Source: RGIG5612 sp045546255 | GTDB taxonomy: Bacteria; Bacillota; Clostridia; Lachnospirales; Lachnospiraceae | Assembly (NCBI GenBank): GCA_045546255.1 | Contig: JAZQCK010000081.1 | Span: 1-23,035, forward strand | Direction of reading: 5' to 3' | Length of the DNA: 23,035 nucleotides | In this document: positions 8,174 to 16,111 of the stretch, one piece after another | How positions within the stretch are numbered: the first letter of the stretch is position 1 | Layout: every line of letters starts with the position of its first letter | Position numbers and translations under genes: made by a program | Notes under the pieces: model-generated | What the model was told of the DNA's origin: nothing | Seen by the model: the letters and a program-made list of their open reading frames with translations, nothing else | Databases searched by the model: none

Positions 8174-9451
8174 ATGAAGACAGTAAAATTTTTCTATGAA
8201 CATACGACATATGATTTAGATGTGCCTGATGATACACCGGTGCTCACATCACGTGTGGATGAGCTGGCGAGTGATAAGGATGGTATCGATATCGTAAGAG
8301 AAGCGATGGAAAATCCAATCGACAGCCCACGCCTTTCGGAGCTTGCAAAAGGAAAACCGGATTGTGTCATTATTATCAGTGACCATACAAGACCTGTTCC
8401 GAGTAAAGACATCCTGCCAAACATGATCCGTGAACTGAGAGAAGGAAACCCAGATATCAAGATTTCCCTTCTTGTTGCAACCGGATTCCACAGACCTACA
8501 ACTGTTGAAGAGTTAAGAGGTAAACTCGGAGACGAACTTTACGAAGTGTTTAAAGACGACATCATCGTTCATGATGCGCATGATCCATCTACAAACGTTA
8601 TAGTCGGTGTTCTGCCATCCGGTCCTGACTGCATCCTTGATAAAGCTGCGATGAATACTTCTCTGCTTGTTGCAGAAGGTTTCATTGAGCCGCACTTCTT
8701 TGCAGGCTTTTCCGGCGGAAGAAAAAGTATCCTCCCGGGTATTGCAGATGCTGTAACCGTTATGGGCAACCACTGTTCGAAATTTATTGATGATCCTCAC
8801 TCCCGTACCGGTATCCTCGATGGAAACCCGATGCATGTGGATATGCTTGCAGCAGCTGAAATGTCCAAGCTTGCTTATATCGTTAATGTTGTTATCGATG
8901 AAGATAAAAAGACAGTCGCTGCTTTTGCAGGTAATTATGAAACGGCACACCGCAAAGGATGTGACTTCATTTCTGATTATGTATGCGTAAAACCGCAATA
9001 TGCCGATATCGTAATCACAACAAATGGCGGATATCCGCTTGATCAGAACGCATACCAGTCTCCGAAAGGAATGACCGCAGGCGAGGCTACTGTAAATGAC
9101 GGCGGCGTGATCATCATGCTCTCTTCCTGCATCGATGGTAACGGCGGAGACTTCTTCTACCACATCATCGCAGATGAGCCGGATATCGAAACCGCTTATC
9201 AGAAATTCCTGGCTACGCCTCAGGAAGAGACCCGTCCGGATCAGTGGTGCTCCCAGATCTTAGCCCGTATCGTAAGAAAATACACCGTTATCTTTGTTGC
9301 AGATCCTGCACAGAAAGACATGATCGAAGGATTAAAGATGACCTACGCAGCTACACTGGATGAAGCATACGCTATGGCAAGAAAGATCAAAGGCGAAGAC
9401 GCAACACTGACCTGTATTCCGAATGGAATCTCGGTCGTTGTCCGTCCGTAG
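8174..9451 (+). CDS. larA: LarA-family nickel-dependent lactate (2-hydroxyacid) racemase
   Basis: This 425-aa protein matches LarA, which interconverts D- and L-lactate by hydride transfer using the nickel-pincer (NPN) cofactor. Catalytic and cofactor residues of the Lactiplantibacillus enzyme are present at nearly the same numbers: Asp70/Arg73 in SDHTRP, His106 in GFHRPT, His174 in IEPHFFAG, Lys184 (the lysine covalently bound to the cofactor) in FSGGRKSILPG, and His200 in GNH. Homologues act on other 2-hydroxyacids too, but the lactate permease and lactate dehydrogenase in the same window favour lactate. The cofactor genes larB, larC and larE are not in the window. The ATG follows GGAAGGGAG. 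It is monocistronic, with a strong terminator downstream, and converges on the isomerase-like cluster. Confidence 0.88.
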   Translation: MKTVKFFYEHTTYDLDVPDDTPVLTSRVDELASDKDGIDIVREAMENPIDSPRLSELAKGKPDCVIIISDHTRPVPSKDILPNMIRELREGNPDIKISLLVATGFHRPTTVEELRGKLGDELYEVFKDDIIVHDAHDPSTNVIVGVLPSGPDCILDKAAMNTSLLVAEGFIEPHFFAGFSGGRKSILPGIADAVTVMGNHCSKFIDDPHSRTGILDGNPMHVDMLAAAEMSKLAYIVNVVIDEDKKTVAAFAGNYETAHRKGCDFISDYVCVKPQYADIVITTNGGYPLDQNAYQSPKGMTAGEATVNDGGVIIMLSSCIDGNGGDFFYHIIADEPDIETAYQKFLATPQEETRPDQWCSQILARIVRKYTVIFVADPAQKDMIEGLKMTYAATLDEAYAMARKIKGEDATLTCIPNGISVVVRP

Positions 9452-9482
9452 ATCATAGTCGAAACAATTGAATAATAGCAAG

Positions 9483-9512
9483 AGCCCCGAAGATTCCTTC
9501 GGGGCTTTCGTT
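9483..9512 (+). terminator. Intrinsic terminator after larA
   Basis: A perfect 10-bp stem AGCCCCGAAG/CTTCGGGGCT with a 4-base loop (9483-9506) is followed by TTCGTT. It could also serve the convergent minus-strand cluster, though the minus-strand T-tract is poor. Confidence 0.85.
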
Positions 9513-9555
9513 AGTCATGGGTTCGGCAGACACAAGCGATAAAAGACTCCTCTTT

Positions 9556-9972
9556 TTACTTTTCTTTGATTTTGTCAAAGATCAGTTTTTTTAATTCTGA
9601 AAACGTATCAATCTTTACGCTTTCTTCTGCTGTGATCGTAATACCAAAAGTCTCGTTCACATTCAGAAGAAACAGTACCTTTTTATTCATCGCCGTCGTA
9701 GCCCCGCCGCATTTGCTTGCAAGCTCGGCAGCATCAAGCATGCCTTTGGGAAGGTGCGAAGATTTTTCCGCAGAAAGCCGGCAGATCTCATAGAAATTAT
9801 CCGTCGTAATCTCGGACGGATCGAGCATATATTTAAAACAAAGATACTTTGTGAAGTAATCTGCAAATTCCTCATACCCGATATCAGGCTTTTTCAAAAT
9901 GGAGTCAGCACATTCCTGTGCCGACTCCTTGAGATTTTTAATTAATTTAACGATATCTTTTCTCGTACTCAT
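9556..9972 (-). CDS. Small ACP-like partner protein A (unknown function)
   Basis: I do not recognise this 138-aa protein as a named family. Its start codon overlaps the stop of the 507-aa isomerase-like gene by one base (TAATG), so the two are translationally coupled. It is a distant paralogue of the 138-aa protein at 12055-12471, with the same length and the same position after an isomerase-like gene. The last ~55 residues look like helices II-III of an acyl carrier protein (NVNETFGITITAEESVKIDT, then a Leu-rich helix). At the position expected for the phosphopantetheine Ser there is Met95. A Cys-Gly-Gly-Ala (88-91) sits seven residues before it and aligns with Cys-Gly-Ser-Ala in the paralogue. 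The N-terminal half is helical and charged. No membrane segment or signal peptide. Confidence 0.75.
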   Translation of the reverse strand: MSTRKDIVKLIKNLKESAQECADSILKKPDIGYEEFADYFTKYLCFKYMLDPSEITTDNFYEICRLSAEKSSHLPKGMLDAAELASKCGGATTAMNKKVLFLLNVNETFGITITAEESVKIDTFSELKKLIFDKIKEK

Positions 9973-11495
9973 TACGCTTCAACAACTTCAAGCCCTAAGA
10001 CTTCACCAAGTCTCTTGACATCTTCCACATGATTTCCAAAAACAGTCGGCATGTGAAGGCCGAATTTTGCCTGTTTGCGGAAGTAGTCCAGTTTGTCTTC
10101 TACAGAGAAGTAGATACCTTCCGAGCAGCCAGTCGTACCATATCCAAATCCACCGACAACAGTTCCTCTTGCCACCATGATCTTCGTGCATTCCGGATTG
10201 AAGCGAAGCAGCGTAATGGTTTCACCCTTATATTCATCGAAGTTGATACGCATAGTTGCTCCAAACCCGCTGTTTGTAAACGGACGAAGCGCATATTTCA
10301 TCGGCTCTGCATCAAAACCAAACATCTTGATGTTCGGAGTTGCATGTCCTGTATAATAAATGTTTGGATCTGTATCCATTTCCGGAATATAGCTGATACC
10401 GGTATACTCGCCCTCTACATGTCCGTTAAAGTAAACACACGGCTGTGTATTGGCCATATACGGAGCCTTATAAGAAATCGCTGCAAGCGCGATGATGGAA
10501 TAAAGACCGATCAGGTCATACTCACATGCGGATGGAATACCGACTTCATTCAGGATCGAGTGGTTGAAGCAGAAAGTAAACTGCTCTTCATTCATTCTTC
10601 TGGTTGCACAGGCATCCGGACACGGTGCGGTAAAAGCGTTGCACTGGAAATGCTCCATCAGTTTTCTTGCAAGGACAGAAGCTTTGACAGAATTGATGAC
10701 ATATTTGCGGTCCATATCGCTTTCCACTGCGCCTGCAATATATCGGTCTGCGATTTCTTCCACTTCTTTCATGTCCTCATCCGTCAGGTTGTAAACATCT
10801 CTGCCCGGAAGTGTATGATTTTTATCATTCTCATTCACATGCAGCATATCTAAGAATTCATGCACGCTCATATACTGATAGCGGACGCCAAGCTGTTTGG
10901 TTGCATGATCATTGCAATAAGTATCGAGTCCGCCCAGGGAATCGGTAGAGTTAAAACGGGTTGCTGCAAGAATACGGGTCTCGCGAAGTGCTTTCTTTGC
11001 ACGAAGCGCATTGATCAGATGGATTGCATCCTGCATATCAAGAATGGAATACACCTTGTCATATCCACGTGCACTCAGGGTGGAAGAAAGTACCGTAGAT
11101 GCAAACATGCCTTCTCCTGCAACCGGAACGTCGTATTTCATGGCAAATTCTTTTGCGATCTTCTCACAGCGCATACCGGTGAAAATATAAAGGTCAGTAT
11201 CTGCCACATTTGCAGCCATACGCTTCTCATCTTCATCCGAAATAAAGAATTCGTCAGACATTTTAATATACATCGGCTCAAGCATGTTGACGCCCGGGAT
11301 GTGACTTAAAGCACCGCCATATCCGCCGGACCATGCCTTAAAGATTTCTGCCTGGTTCATCTCATCAAACTCTGTTGTCAGACATTCCTTTGGTCCGAAG
11401 CGACATGGTCCCTCATACACATACTTGTGGATCAGAGCCACATAGACCAGCTGAACATTGAGCTTAATGTCAGTAATTTTTTTAACATTGTACAT
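9972..11495 (-). CDS. L-fucose/L-arabinose isomerase-fold protein A (507 aa), Cys-rich
   Basis: This resembles the FucI/AraA superfamily of Mn2+-dependent ketol-isomerases. The C-terminal half carries GIPSACEYD (Glu325, Asp327), an upstream NEEQ (Glu303/304), a His in TGHATP (384) and a final FGNHVEDVKRLG (His489). By analogy to E. coli FucI, Glu303, Asp327 and His489 would be the metal ligands. Overall similarity to true FucI looks low, so substrate is open. It is a paralogue of the 521-aa protein upstream; eight cysteines align between them (31, 285, 292, 296, 309, 324, 436, 457 here), four in the array C-x3-C-x12-C-x14-C. The ATG follows AAAGGAG. The 167-base gap to the SufE-like gene upstream shows no clear promoter or terminator to me. 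Its stop overlaps the start of small protein A. Confidence 0.82.
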   Translation of the reverse strand: MYNVKKITDIKLNVQLVYVALIHKYVYEGPCRFGPKECLTTEFDEMNQAEIFKAWSGGYGGALSHIPGVNMLEPMYIKMSDEFFISDEDEKRMAANVADTDLYIFTGMRCEKIAKEFAMKYDVPVAGEGMFASTVLSSTLSARGYDKVYSILDMQDAIHLINALRAKKALRETRILAATRFNSTDSLGGLDTYCNDHATKQLGVRYQYMSVHEFLDMLHVNENDKNHTLPGRDVYNLTDEDMKEVEEIADRYIAGAVESDMDRKYVINSVKASVLARKLMEHFQCNAFTAPCPDACATRRMNEEQFTFCFNHSILNEVGIPSACEYDLIGLYSIIALAAISYKAPYMANTQPCVYFNGHVEGEYTGISYIPEMDTDPNIYYTGHATPNIKMFGFDAEPMKYALRPFTNSGFGATMRINFDEYKGETITLLRFNPECTKIMVARGTVVGGFGYGTTGCSEGIYFSVEDKLDYFRKQAKFGLHMPTVFGNHVEDVKRLGEVLGLEVVEA

Positions 11496-11662
11496 ACCAT
11501 TTCTCCTTTTCTTTTGACAGCTTAAAACCGGCTATATTATGTAATTCTTTTTTCGACGTCTTGTAAATTCAGGTCCTTTCCTGCGTCTAAAAACAAGTCT
11601 GTTTTCTGAAATTATTTAGTGTACCACCGAAACAGAAATTGGGTTTCCTGAAAACACATGCT

Positions 11663-12058
11663 CTACAAGGCCTTCAGACTTTTGAGAATCGCACGGACTC
11701 CTTGTAACTGTTCTGCATTAAAATGCCTGCTGAAATCTTCCTTTTCCGGCAGCGTGCAGGTAAAGTTCCGAGCCTCCTTAAGGCTCCGTCCATTATAGAG
11801 TTCCTGCAAAAGAGAAAGCGCCCCTTTTACGATCAGTGCTTCACTGTCCATCTGAAATGACACCTTGTCATTCTCCACGGTGACATACATCCAGGTATTC
11901 ACCTGACATTCCCTCACAAGATGCTCCTCGTTTCGCAGTTCATCCGGAAACGGCGGCACCTCTCCAGCGCATGCGATTAAAAAGGTATACTGGCTGATCG
12001 GATCAGCCAGTTCCTTCAGATCATTCAAAATATCCGCTTCAAGTTCTTTCATTGTCAT
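11663..12058 (-). CDS. sufE: SufE-like sulfur acceptor protein
   Basis: With the ATG at 12058 the protein is 131 aa, near the usual SufE length, and overlaps the stop of the preceding small-protein gene (ATGA). A longer reading to 12217 lies inside that gene and is rejected. SufE receives persulfide sulfur from the SufS cysteine desulfurase on a conserved Cys. Here Cys51 (in LVRECQVNTW) falls where E. coli SufE has Cys51, followed by the family's V.F..DSEALIVKGALSLL pattern (66-84). The usual V-x-G-C-Q-S is altered to V-R-E-C-Q-V, so it is a divergent member. The cognate desulfurase is probably the SufS-like protein at 16112-17329. No sufB, sufC or sufD is in the window, so this is not a housekeeping Fe-S operon. 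Confidence 0.85.
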   Translation of the reverse strand: MTMKELEADILNDLKELADPISQYTFLIACAGEVPPFPDELRNEEHLVRECQVNTWMYVTVENDKVSFQMDSEALIVKGALSLLQELYNGRSLKEARNFTCTLPEKEDFSRHFNAEQLQGVRAILKSLKAL

Positions 12059-12471
12059 GTTTCGTTTGACTCCATCAAAGGAATAGCCAGTTTTGCAAGA
12101 TCCTGTACCGTCTGTACTCCGTACATCTTTTCCGGCGGGAAGGTGATACCAAGTTTTTTCTGGATATCCAGAAACAGCAGCACTCTTTTTGCAAGGACCG
12201 CAGGAGCACTTCCACATGCTCCTGCCTTGTCCATTTCTTTCAGTTTCTCAAACGGTATCCCGGTCGCTTTCGAAACACTGATGCGGACCATGATCGTGAT
12301 ATTATCACTGACCTCATCCCCTTCCAGCTGCTGCTTTAAGCCGATGTACTCCTTCATGACCTCTGCAAGTTTTTTTTCATCGATTTTCGGCTGTTCCATG
12401 GCTTCCTCCCACAGAAGGTCAGCAGCCTTTGCACTTTTCGTTATCCGATTTGCAACATCTTTGATTGCCAT
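12055..12471 (-). CDS. Small ACP-like partner protein B (unknown function)
   Basis: This is the paralogue of small protein A, also 138 aa, starting 5 bases after the stop of the 521-aa isomerase-like gene and overlapping the SufE-like start by 4 bases. The C-terminal half (FLDIQKKLGITFPPEKM, then TVQDLAKLA) follows the ACP pattern of a Glu/Lys-rich helix, G-I-x-[IF], an acidic loop and T-V-x-D-L. The phosphopantetheine Ser position holds Leu93. A Cys-Gly-Ser-Ala motif (86-89) matches Cys-Gly-Gly-Ala in paralogue A. Conserved with A are K-[RK]-V-L-x-x-L in the helix after that motif. Being wedged between an isomerase-like gene and sufE suggests work with both proteins. Sulfur carrier, scaffold or subunit are all possible; none is shown. 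Confidence 0.75.
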   Translation of the reverse strand: MAIKDVANRITKSAKAADLLWEEAMEQPKIDEKKLAEVMKEYIGLKQQLEGDEVSDNITIMVRISVSKATGIPFEKLKEMDKAGACGSAPAVLAKRVLLFLDIQKKLGITFPPEKMYGVQTVQDLAKLAIPLMESNET

Positions 12472-12476
12472 GCTCT

Positions 12477-14042
12477 TTACGCCTCAAGAACTTCCAATCC
12501 GCAGATTTCTGCATATTTCTTCAAGGTCTCAACATGATCGCCGTAAACCAGCGGAATGTGTTCACCAACTACCAACTGTTTGTTGTAGAAGTCATGATTA
12601 TCTTTTACCTGGAAGATGATCATTGGCTTGCAGTTTGGAATTTCCTTGAATGCGCCGCCCATGACCGTTCCTTTGGCAATGAACAATTTGTCACAGTTCG
12701 GGGAAAGTCTGCACATGGTGATCGTTGTCCCCTTATCCTCACGGAAGTCGTTACGGATCGTTGCGCCCCATCCGGAGAATGCAAACGGCTGAATGCTGTA
12801 GTTTGCATCCGGTTTGTCGATACCTCTCATCTTACGATGAGGAACAGCATGGAAGGTAAACATCAGGTTCGGCTCATTTTCAATTCCGCCTGTCTTCCAA
12901 TCATCGGTCGGAAGTCCTTCTTCTGTCAGCGGTGACAGCGGCGGAACCGGTTTACCATCTTCAAAGTACAGGAATGGATTCGTCTCACCCATGTAAGCAC
13001 CGCATCCGGATGCACTGATCAGAAGCTGCTCGGAAAGAGCTGCAATTGCATCCATCTCGCATGCAGACGGAATTCCCTGTTCATTGTTCAATGAGTGTGT
13101 CAGACAGAATGTCACCTGCTCTTCGTTTGCGCGTCTGGTTGCACAGAACTGCGGACATGGAGCTGTGAACATGTTGCAGTCATGTTTATCAAGGAATTTC
13201 TGAATGGTGTACCACAGACGAACCGTCTTTTCGACTTTATCTTTTTCCATATTGCAAAGGGTTGCCCCGTTTACCAAATCCTCTGTGATCTTTTCGATCT
13301 CCTTCATCTCTGCCTCGGTCGGGTTCAGTCCTTCACGACCCGGAATTGTTGGATTGGCAGTCGGATCACCCGGCTTATACTGATCTAATACTTCATGCAG
13401 GTTGACAGCACGGAAACGAACACCAAGTTTTCTCGTAACTTCTCTCTGATTGTAGAATGCGTTAGAAGTGATGTCACTTCCTGCGACCTCACCCATACGT
13501 ACGACCTGAAGCAGTGCAGAATGATGCATTACCTTACGAAGGCGAAGCGCATGAAGAAGATGAATGCATTCATCCCAATATAACGGAGCATAGCCTTCCA
13601 GACCCGGATGGGAGTGAAGATGAGACATCGTTCTTGCTGGCATGCAGCAGCCTTCCGGCGTCATGACGATCGGTTTTTTGCTTCTTTCTGCAAGTTCTAC
13701 GATCACGTCGCCTCTTACCATTTGCGCAGCAAGGATCATGTAAACATCTGTCTCTGCATCATTTTTCATGATCTCTTCAAACAATGCTTCCGGAATGGTC
13801 ATTTCATCATCACGCTGTACATAGATCATATCCATAACATTGATCAAAGGCTCATTTGCCAGATGTGCTTTAACGCCCTCAAATGCACCGTTTCCCATCA
13901 TCGGCTGAACCATCTGCTCGAATTCCGGGGTCAGCTGCTCCGGCGGTGCCATACGGCATGGTCCCTCAAAGAAATATTTGTGCACAAGGCCAATATAGAC
14001 CGGCTGTACGTTCAGTTTTGTTTCATACCCTTTTTTGATCAT
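12477..14042 (-). CDS. L-fucose/L-arabinose isomerase-fold protein B (521 aa), Cys-rich
   Basis: First gene of the minus-strand cluster, with AGGAG 8 bases before the ATG. It shares with paralogue A the N-terminal KLNVQ..Y..L.HKY..EGPCR (Cys29), the central TAPCP..CATRR.NEEQ..FC..HS block (289-316), GIPSACE.D (Glu329, Asp331), HA.P (His398), the [NS]P.C.K motif (Cys450) and a final YGDHVETLK (His503). These C-terminal acids and histidines fit the metal site of FucI/AraA isomerases. Cysteines at 29, 289, 296, 300, 313, 328, 450 and 471 align with those of A. It carries an extra loop (~361-390) that A lacks. The likely role is an isomerase, epimerase or related lyase on a sugar or polyhydroxy acid, perhaps needing an Fe-S cluster or sulfur; substrate unknown. 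Confidence 0.82.
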   Translation of the reverse strand: MIKKGYETKLNVQPVYIGLVHKYFFEGPCRMAPPEQLTPEFEQMVQPMMGNGAFEGVKAHLANEPLINVMDMIYVQRDDEMTIPEALFEEIMKNDAETDVYMILAAQMVRGDVIVELAERSKKPIVMTPEGCCMPARTMSHLHSHPGLEGYAPLYWDECIHLLHALRLRKVMHHSALLQVVRMGEVAGSDITSNAFYNQREVTRKLGVRFRAVNLHEVLDQYKPGDPTANPTIPGREGLNPTEAEMKEIEKITEDLVNGATLCNMEKDKVEKTVRLWYTIQKFLDKHDCNMFTAPCPQFCATRRANEEQVTFCLTHSLNNEQGIPSACEMDAIAALSEQLLISASGCGAYMGETNPFLYFEDGKPVPPLSPLTEEGLPTDDWKTGGIENEPNLMFTFHAVPHRKMRGIDKPDANYSIQPFAFSGWGATIRNDFREDKGTTITMCRLSPNCDKLFIAKGTVMGGAFKEIPNCKPMIIFQVKDNHDFYNKQLVVGEHIPLVYGDHVETLKKYAEICGLEVLEA

Positions 14043-14227
14043 AATGTTTCTCCTCTCACTAGCTGTAAGGTTTTATATATTACGCTTTCATTTTCTTTTA
14101 ATTTCACTCGTTCGCAAAGAGTTATATAATATCTTATTCATTTATTTTTTTCTTCTGATATGGTATGCTTTATATCGTATTAAGGGAATAATCTACAAAA
14201 AGAAGATCGATTGATGAGGAAAACAGG
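14043..14227 (+). promoter_or_regulatory. Divergent control region between isomerase-like cluster and PucR regulator
   Basis: An AT-rich 185-base gap drives the minus-strand cluster one way and the PucR-LysR pair the other. Several A/T hexamers could be -10 elements on each strand (TAATAT, TATTAT on minus; TATTAA on plus), but no pair with a good -35 stands out. An imperfect GATAT...ATATC inverted repeat lies at about 14157-14180. The adjacent regulator probably binds here (inference from divergent layout). Confidence 0.45.
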
Positions 14228-15667
14228 ATGTATACGCTTCAAATGATTGTTGATCAATTAAACCGTTCTCTGATCAGCGAAGAAAACATATTACAAAAAG
14301 ACACGATCCGCATACTGAGAATCCGGACAGAGGATGATCTGAAGAAAGAAACGCTCTATCTGTCTGCTGTCAAAAAAGGCTTTACCCTTTGTGAAAGTAC
14401 CGCAGGATCGTCCTTTGTATATCATGCAGATCTGAATCTAACTTTGAATCGGATCATGGAGATCATGGAATACTATTCCACCTGGGAGAAAGAACTCGTT
14501 GCTGCCATTCGCAGAGGCTGTACCCTTTCCGAGCTTTTGGACCTTGCATATCCGGTCATCTCACATCCTCTTTTTATCTTGGACAACAACGAATGGCTGG
14601 TAGCAAGTACCTCTGCACTTGAGCATATGGACATAGCAGGAAACGAAGATATTGAGCAGCTGCTAAAATTCCAGTCCAGTTCTCCGGAAAAAATTGTTGC
14701 CTTCAATCAGAAATTCCATGCGTATTTCCAAAGAAAGGATGTGTACCGGATTCCCGGGGATATTTTCTCCTCGATCAATGGACATGCGATGAATCTCTTT
14801 CATAATGATCAGTTCAGCGGAATCCTTTTAATCGACAGCTTTGCCGCCCCACTTTCCCAGGGAAAACTTGATCTTTTTTACTTATTGGGAATGCTGATCC
14901 AGGAAATGCTGAACGAACCATCCAGTGGCCTTTCCATCAGCATGAAGGAGGCCTCCTTCCTCTCCTATTTAGAAAATTCGACTGAAGAGAATGAACAAAG
15001 CCTGCTTCGGGAGCTTCGCGTCAACACATGGATGGACGATGATGAAAAGCAGCTGATTTTTATAGCTCCTGCTTCCGGACGCAGCCTTTCCCCGAACTTG
15101 AATCACGCAGTCATTATGTTTAACCGTTTATTCGGATTAAAGGCAACCGAGTATCAGGACGGCATTCTTTTATTTTTAAATCTCAGGATTTTGCAAGAAC
15201 GCTCTGCTTACGAGGCAATCATTCAAAGGATCAAGCAGCTTTCCTATTGTGCCGGTACCAGCGATACTTTTACAGACATTAGAAAACTTCCCATTAAAGC
15301 AAGCCGTGCCCGCTTTGCGCTTTTATCCGGAAACCATTCTGCCGGAGAGATCAATCAGTTTAAGGATCACTATATGAAATACTTCTTCTCAATTTTCAGC
15401 GAAGAAAACCGGCAGATCCTAAAGCATCCGCTTCTGGAAACTCTGGAAGCCTATGATCGGCGGTATGGCAGCAGTCTATATAAAACTCTTTTTATCTATC
15501 TAAAAAATGAAAGGGGCATCACAAAGACTTCCGAAGAAATGAAGATTCACAGAAGTACTCTGATCCATAGGATTGAACGGATCAACGAACTGTCAGAAGG
15601 GATCTTGGATAAAGCGGACGAGCGGATGAACGTATTATTATCATACTACCTGGAGGAGACATCATGA
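14228..15667 (+). CDS. PucR-type transcriptional regulator
   Basis: This 479-aa protein ends with the PucR C-terminal helix-turn-helix pattern: L.TL..YL.NERGITKTSEEMKIHRSTLIHRIERI (~424-460). Upstream is a long, poorly conserved sensor region without a recognisable enzyme domain. Related regulators control catabolic operons in response to metabolites and usually act on neighbouring genes. Here it is divergent from the isomerase/SufE cluster and upstream of the SufS gene, so it is the prime candidate regulator of both. GAGGAAA precedes the ATG. Its stop overlaps the start of the broken LysR gene by 4 bases (ATGA), so the two were once translationally coupled. Confidence 0.87.
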   Translation: MYTLQMIVDQLNRSLISEENILQKDTIRILRIRTEDDLKKETLYLSAVKKGFTLCESTAGSSFVYHADLNLTLNRIMEIMEYYSTWEKELVAAIRRGCTLSELLDLAYPVISHPLFILDNNEWLVASTSALEHMDIAGNEDIEQLLKFQSSSPEKIVAFNQKFHAYFQRKDVYRIPGDIFSSINGHAMNLFHNDQFSGILLIDSFAAPLSQGKLDLFYLLGMLIQEMLNEPSSGLSISMKEASFLSYLENSTEENEQSLLRELRVNTWMDDDEKQLIFIAPASGRSLSPNLNHAVIMFNRLFGLKATEYQDGILLFLNLRILQERSAYEAIIQRIKQLSYCAGTSDTFTDIRKLPIKASRARFALLSGNHSAGEINQFKDHYMKYFFSIFSEENRQILKHPLLETLEAYDRRYGSSLYKTLFIYLKNERGITKTSEEMKIHRSTLIHRIERINELSEGILDKADERMNVLLSYYLEETS

Positions 15668-16060
15668 ACTCAATACAGATCAACTGTTTTTTAGAAGCTG
15701 CCAGGCAAAAATCTTTTTCAAAGGCTGCTGCTAAGCTTTTCATCTCTCAGCCTACTTTCAGCCGCAACATCTCAACAATGGAAGCGGAATTAGGACTAAC
15801 TCTTTTTCAGAGAAATTCCTTCCACGGAATTGAGCTGACGAAAAGCGGCAAGATCATGATGGATGCTTTTATCAGATCAAAGAAAGAAATCCTCGCTGCT
15901 CATGAAAAAGCACATCTTATTGAAACCGAAGCCCGTTGGCCTCCTCGAAGGCCAGCTTTTAGATGGGCCATTTGAGGAACTGATCGCCGGCTTTCGTCTT
16001 TCGTATCCGAATATTACGATCAATATTCGAAGAGACACCTATGCAGAAATGACCGATTGA
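15664..16060 (+). pseudogene. LysR-family regulator remnant (frameshifted and truncated)
   Basis: The first frame gives a clean LysR winged helix-turn-helix (MNSIQINCFLEAARQKSFSK, ISQPTFSRNISTMEAELG, LFQRN), then after ~90 residues turns into a Pro/Arg-rich nonsense tail. The next frame picks up a normal LysR effector-domain start (PVGLLEGQLLDG, then ELIAGFRLSYPNITINI) and stops at 16058-16060. So one extra base (or net -2) lies near 15930 and about 170 C-terminal residues of a usual ~300 are missing. No slippery heptamer is seen at the shift. A residual 103-aa DNA-binding fragment could still be made. Confidence 0.85.
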
Positions 16061-16085
16061 AAAAAATATCAAAATTCTATAGTAT
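16057..16085 (+). promoter_or_regulatory. Sigma-A promoter for the cysteine desulfurase gene
   Basis: TTGAAA (16057-16062), a 17-base spacer and TAGTAT (16080-16085) form a good promoter. The -35 overlaps the stop codon of the LysR remnant, so sufS can be transcribed independently of the regulators. Confidence 0.65.
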
Positions 16086-16111
16086 AGGGAAAGCAGGAGG
16101 GTTACTACAGG

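Noticed and set aside
8513..9163. Minus-strand 216-codon frame inside larA
   Set aside because: larA has all catalytic residues and a ribosome site; the antisense frame has neither.
10029..10853. Plus-strand 274-codon frame opposite isomerase-like gene A
   Set aside because: It is antisense to a well-supported coding gene with start signal and paralogue; composition (many Cys, His, Ile, Arg) is that of a shadow frame.
12059..12217. N-terminal extension of the SufE-like protein
   Set aside because: It lies within the coding sequence of small protein B in another frame and gives a Cys/Lys-rich nonsense leader; the ATGA-overlap start matches normal SufE length.
15900..15990. Programmed frameshift in the LysR gene
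   Set aside because: No slippery heptamer or downstream structure is visible, and even the shifted frame stops at 16060, far short of a complete effector domain.
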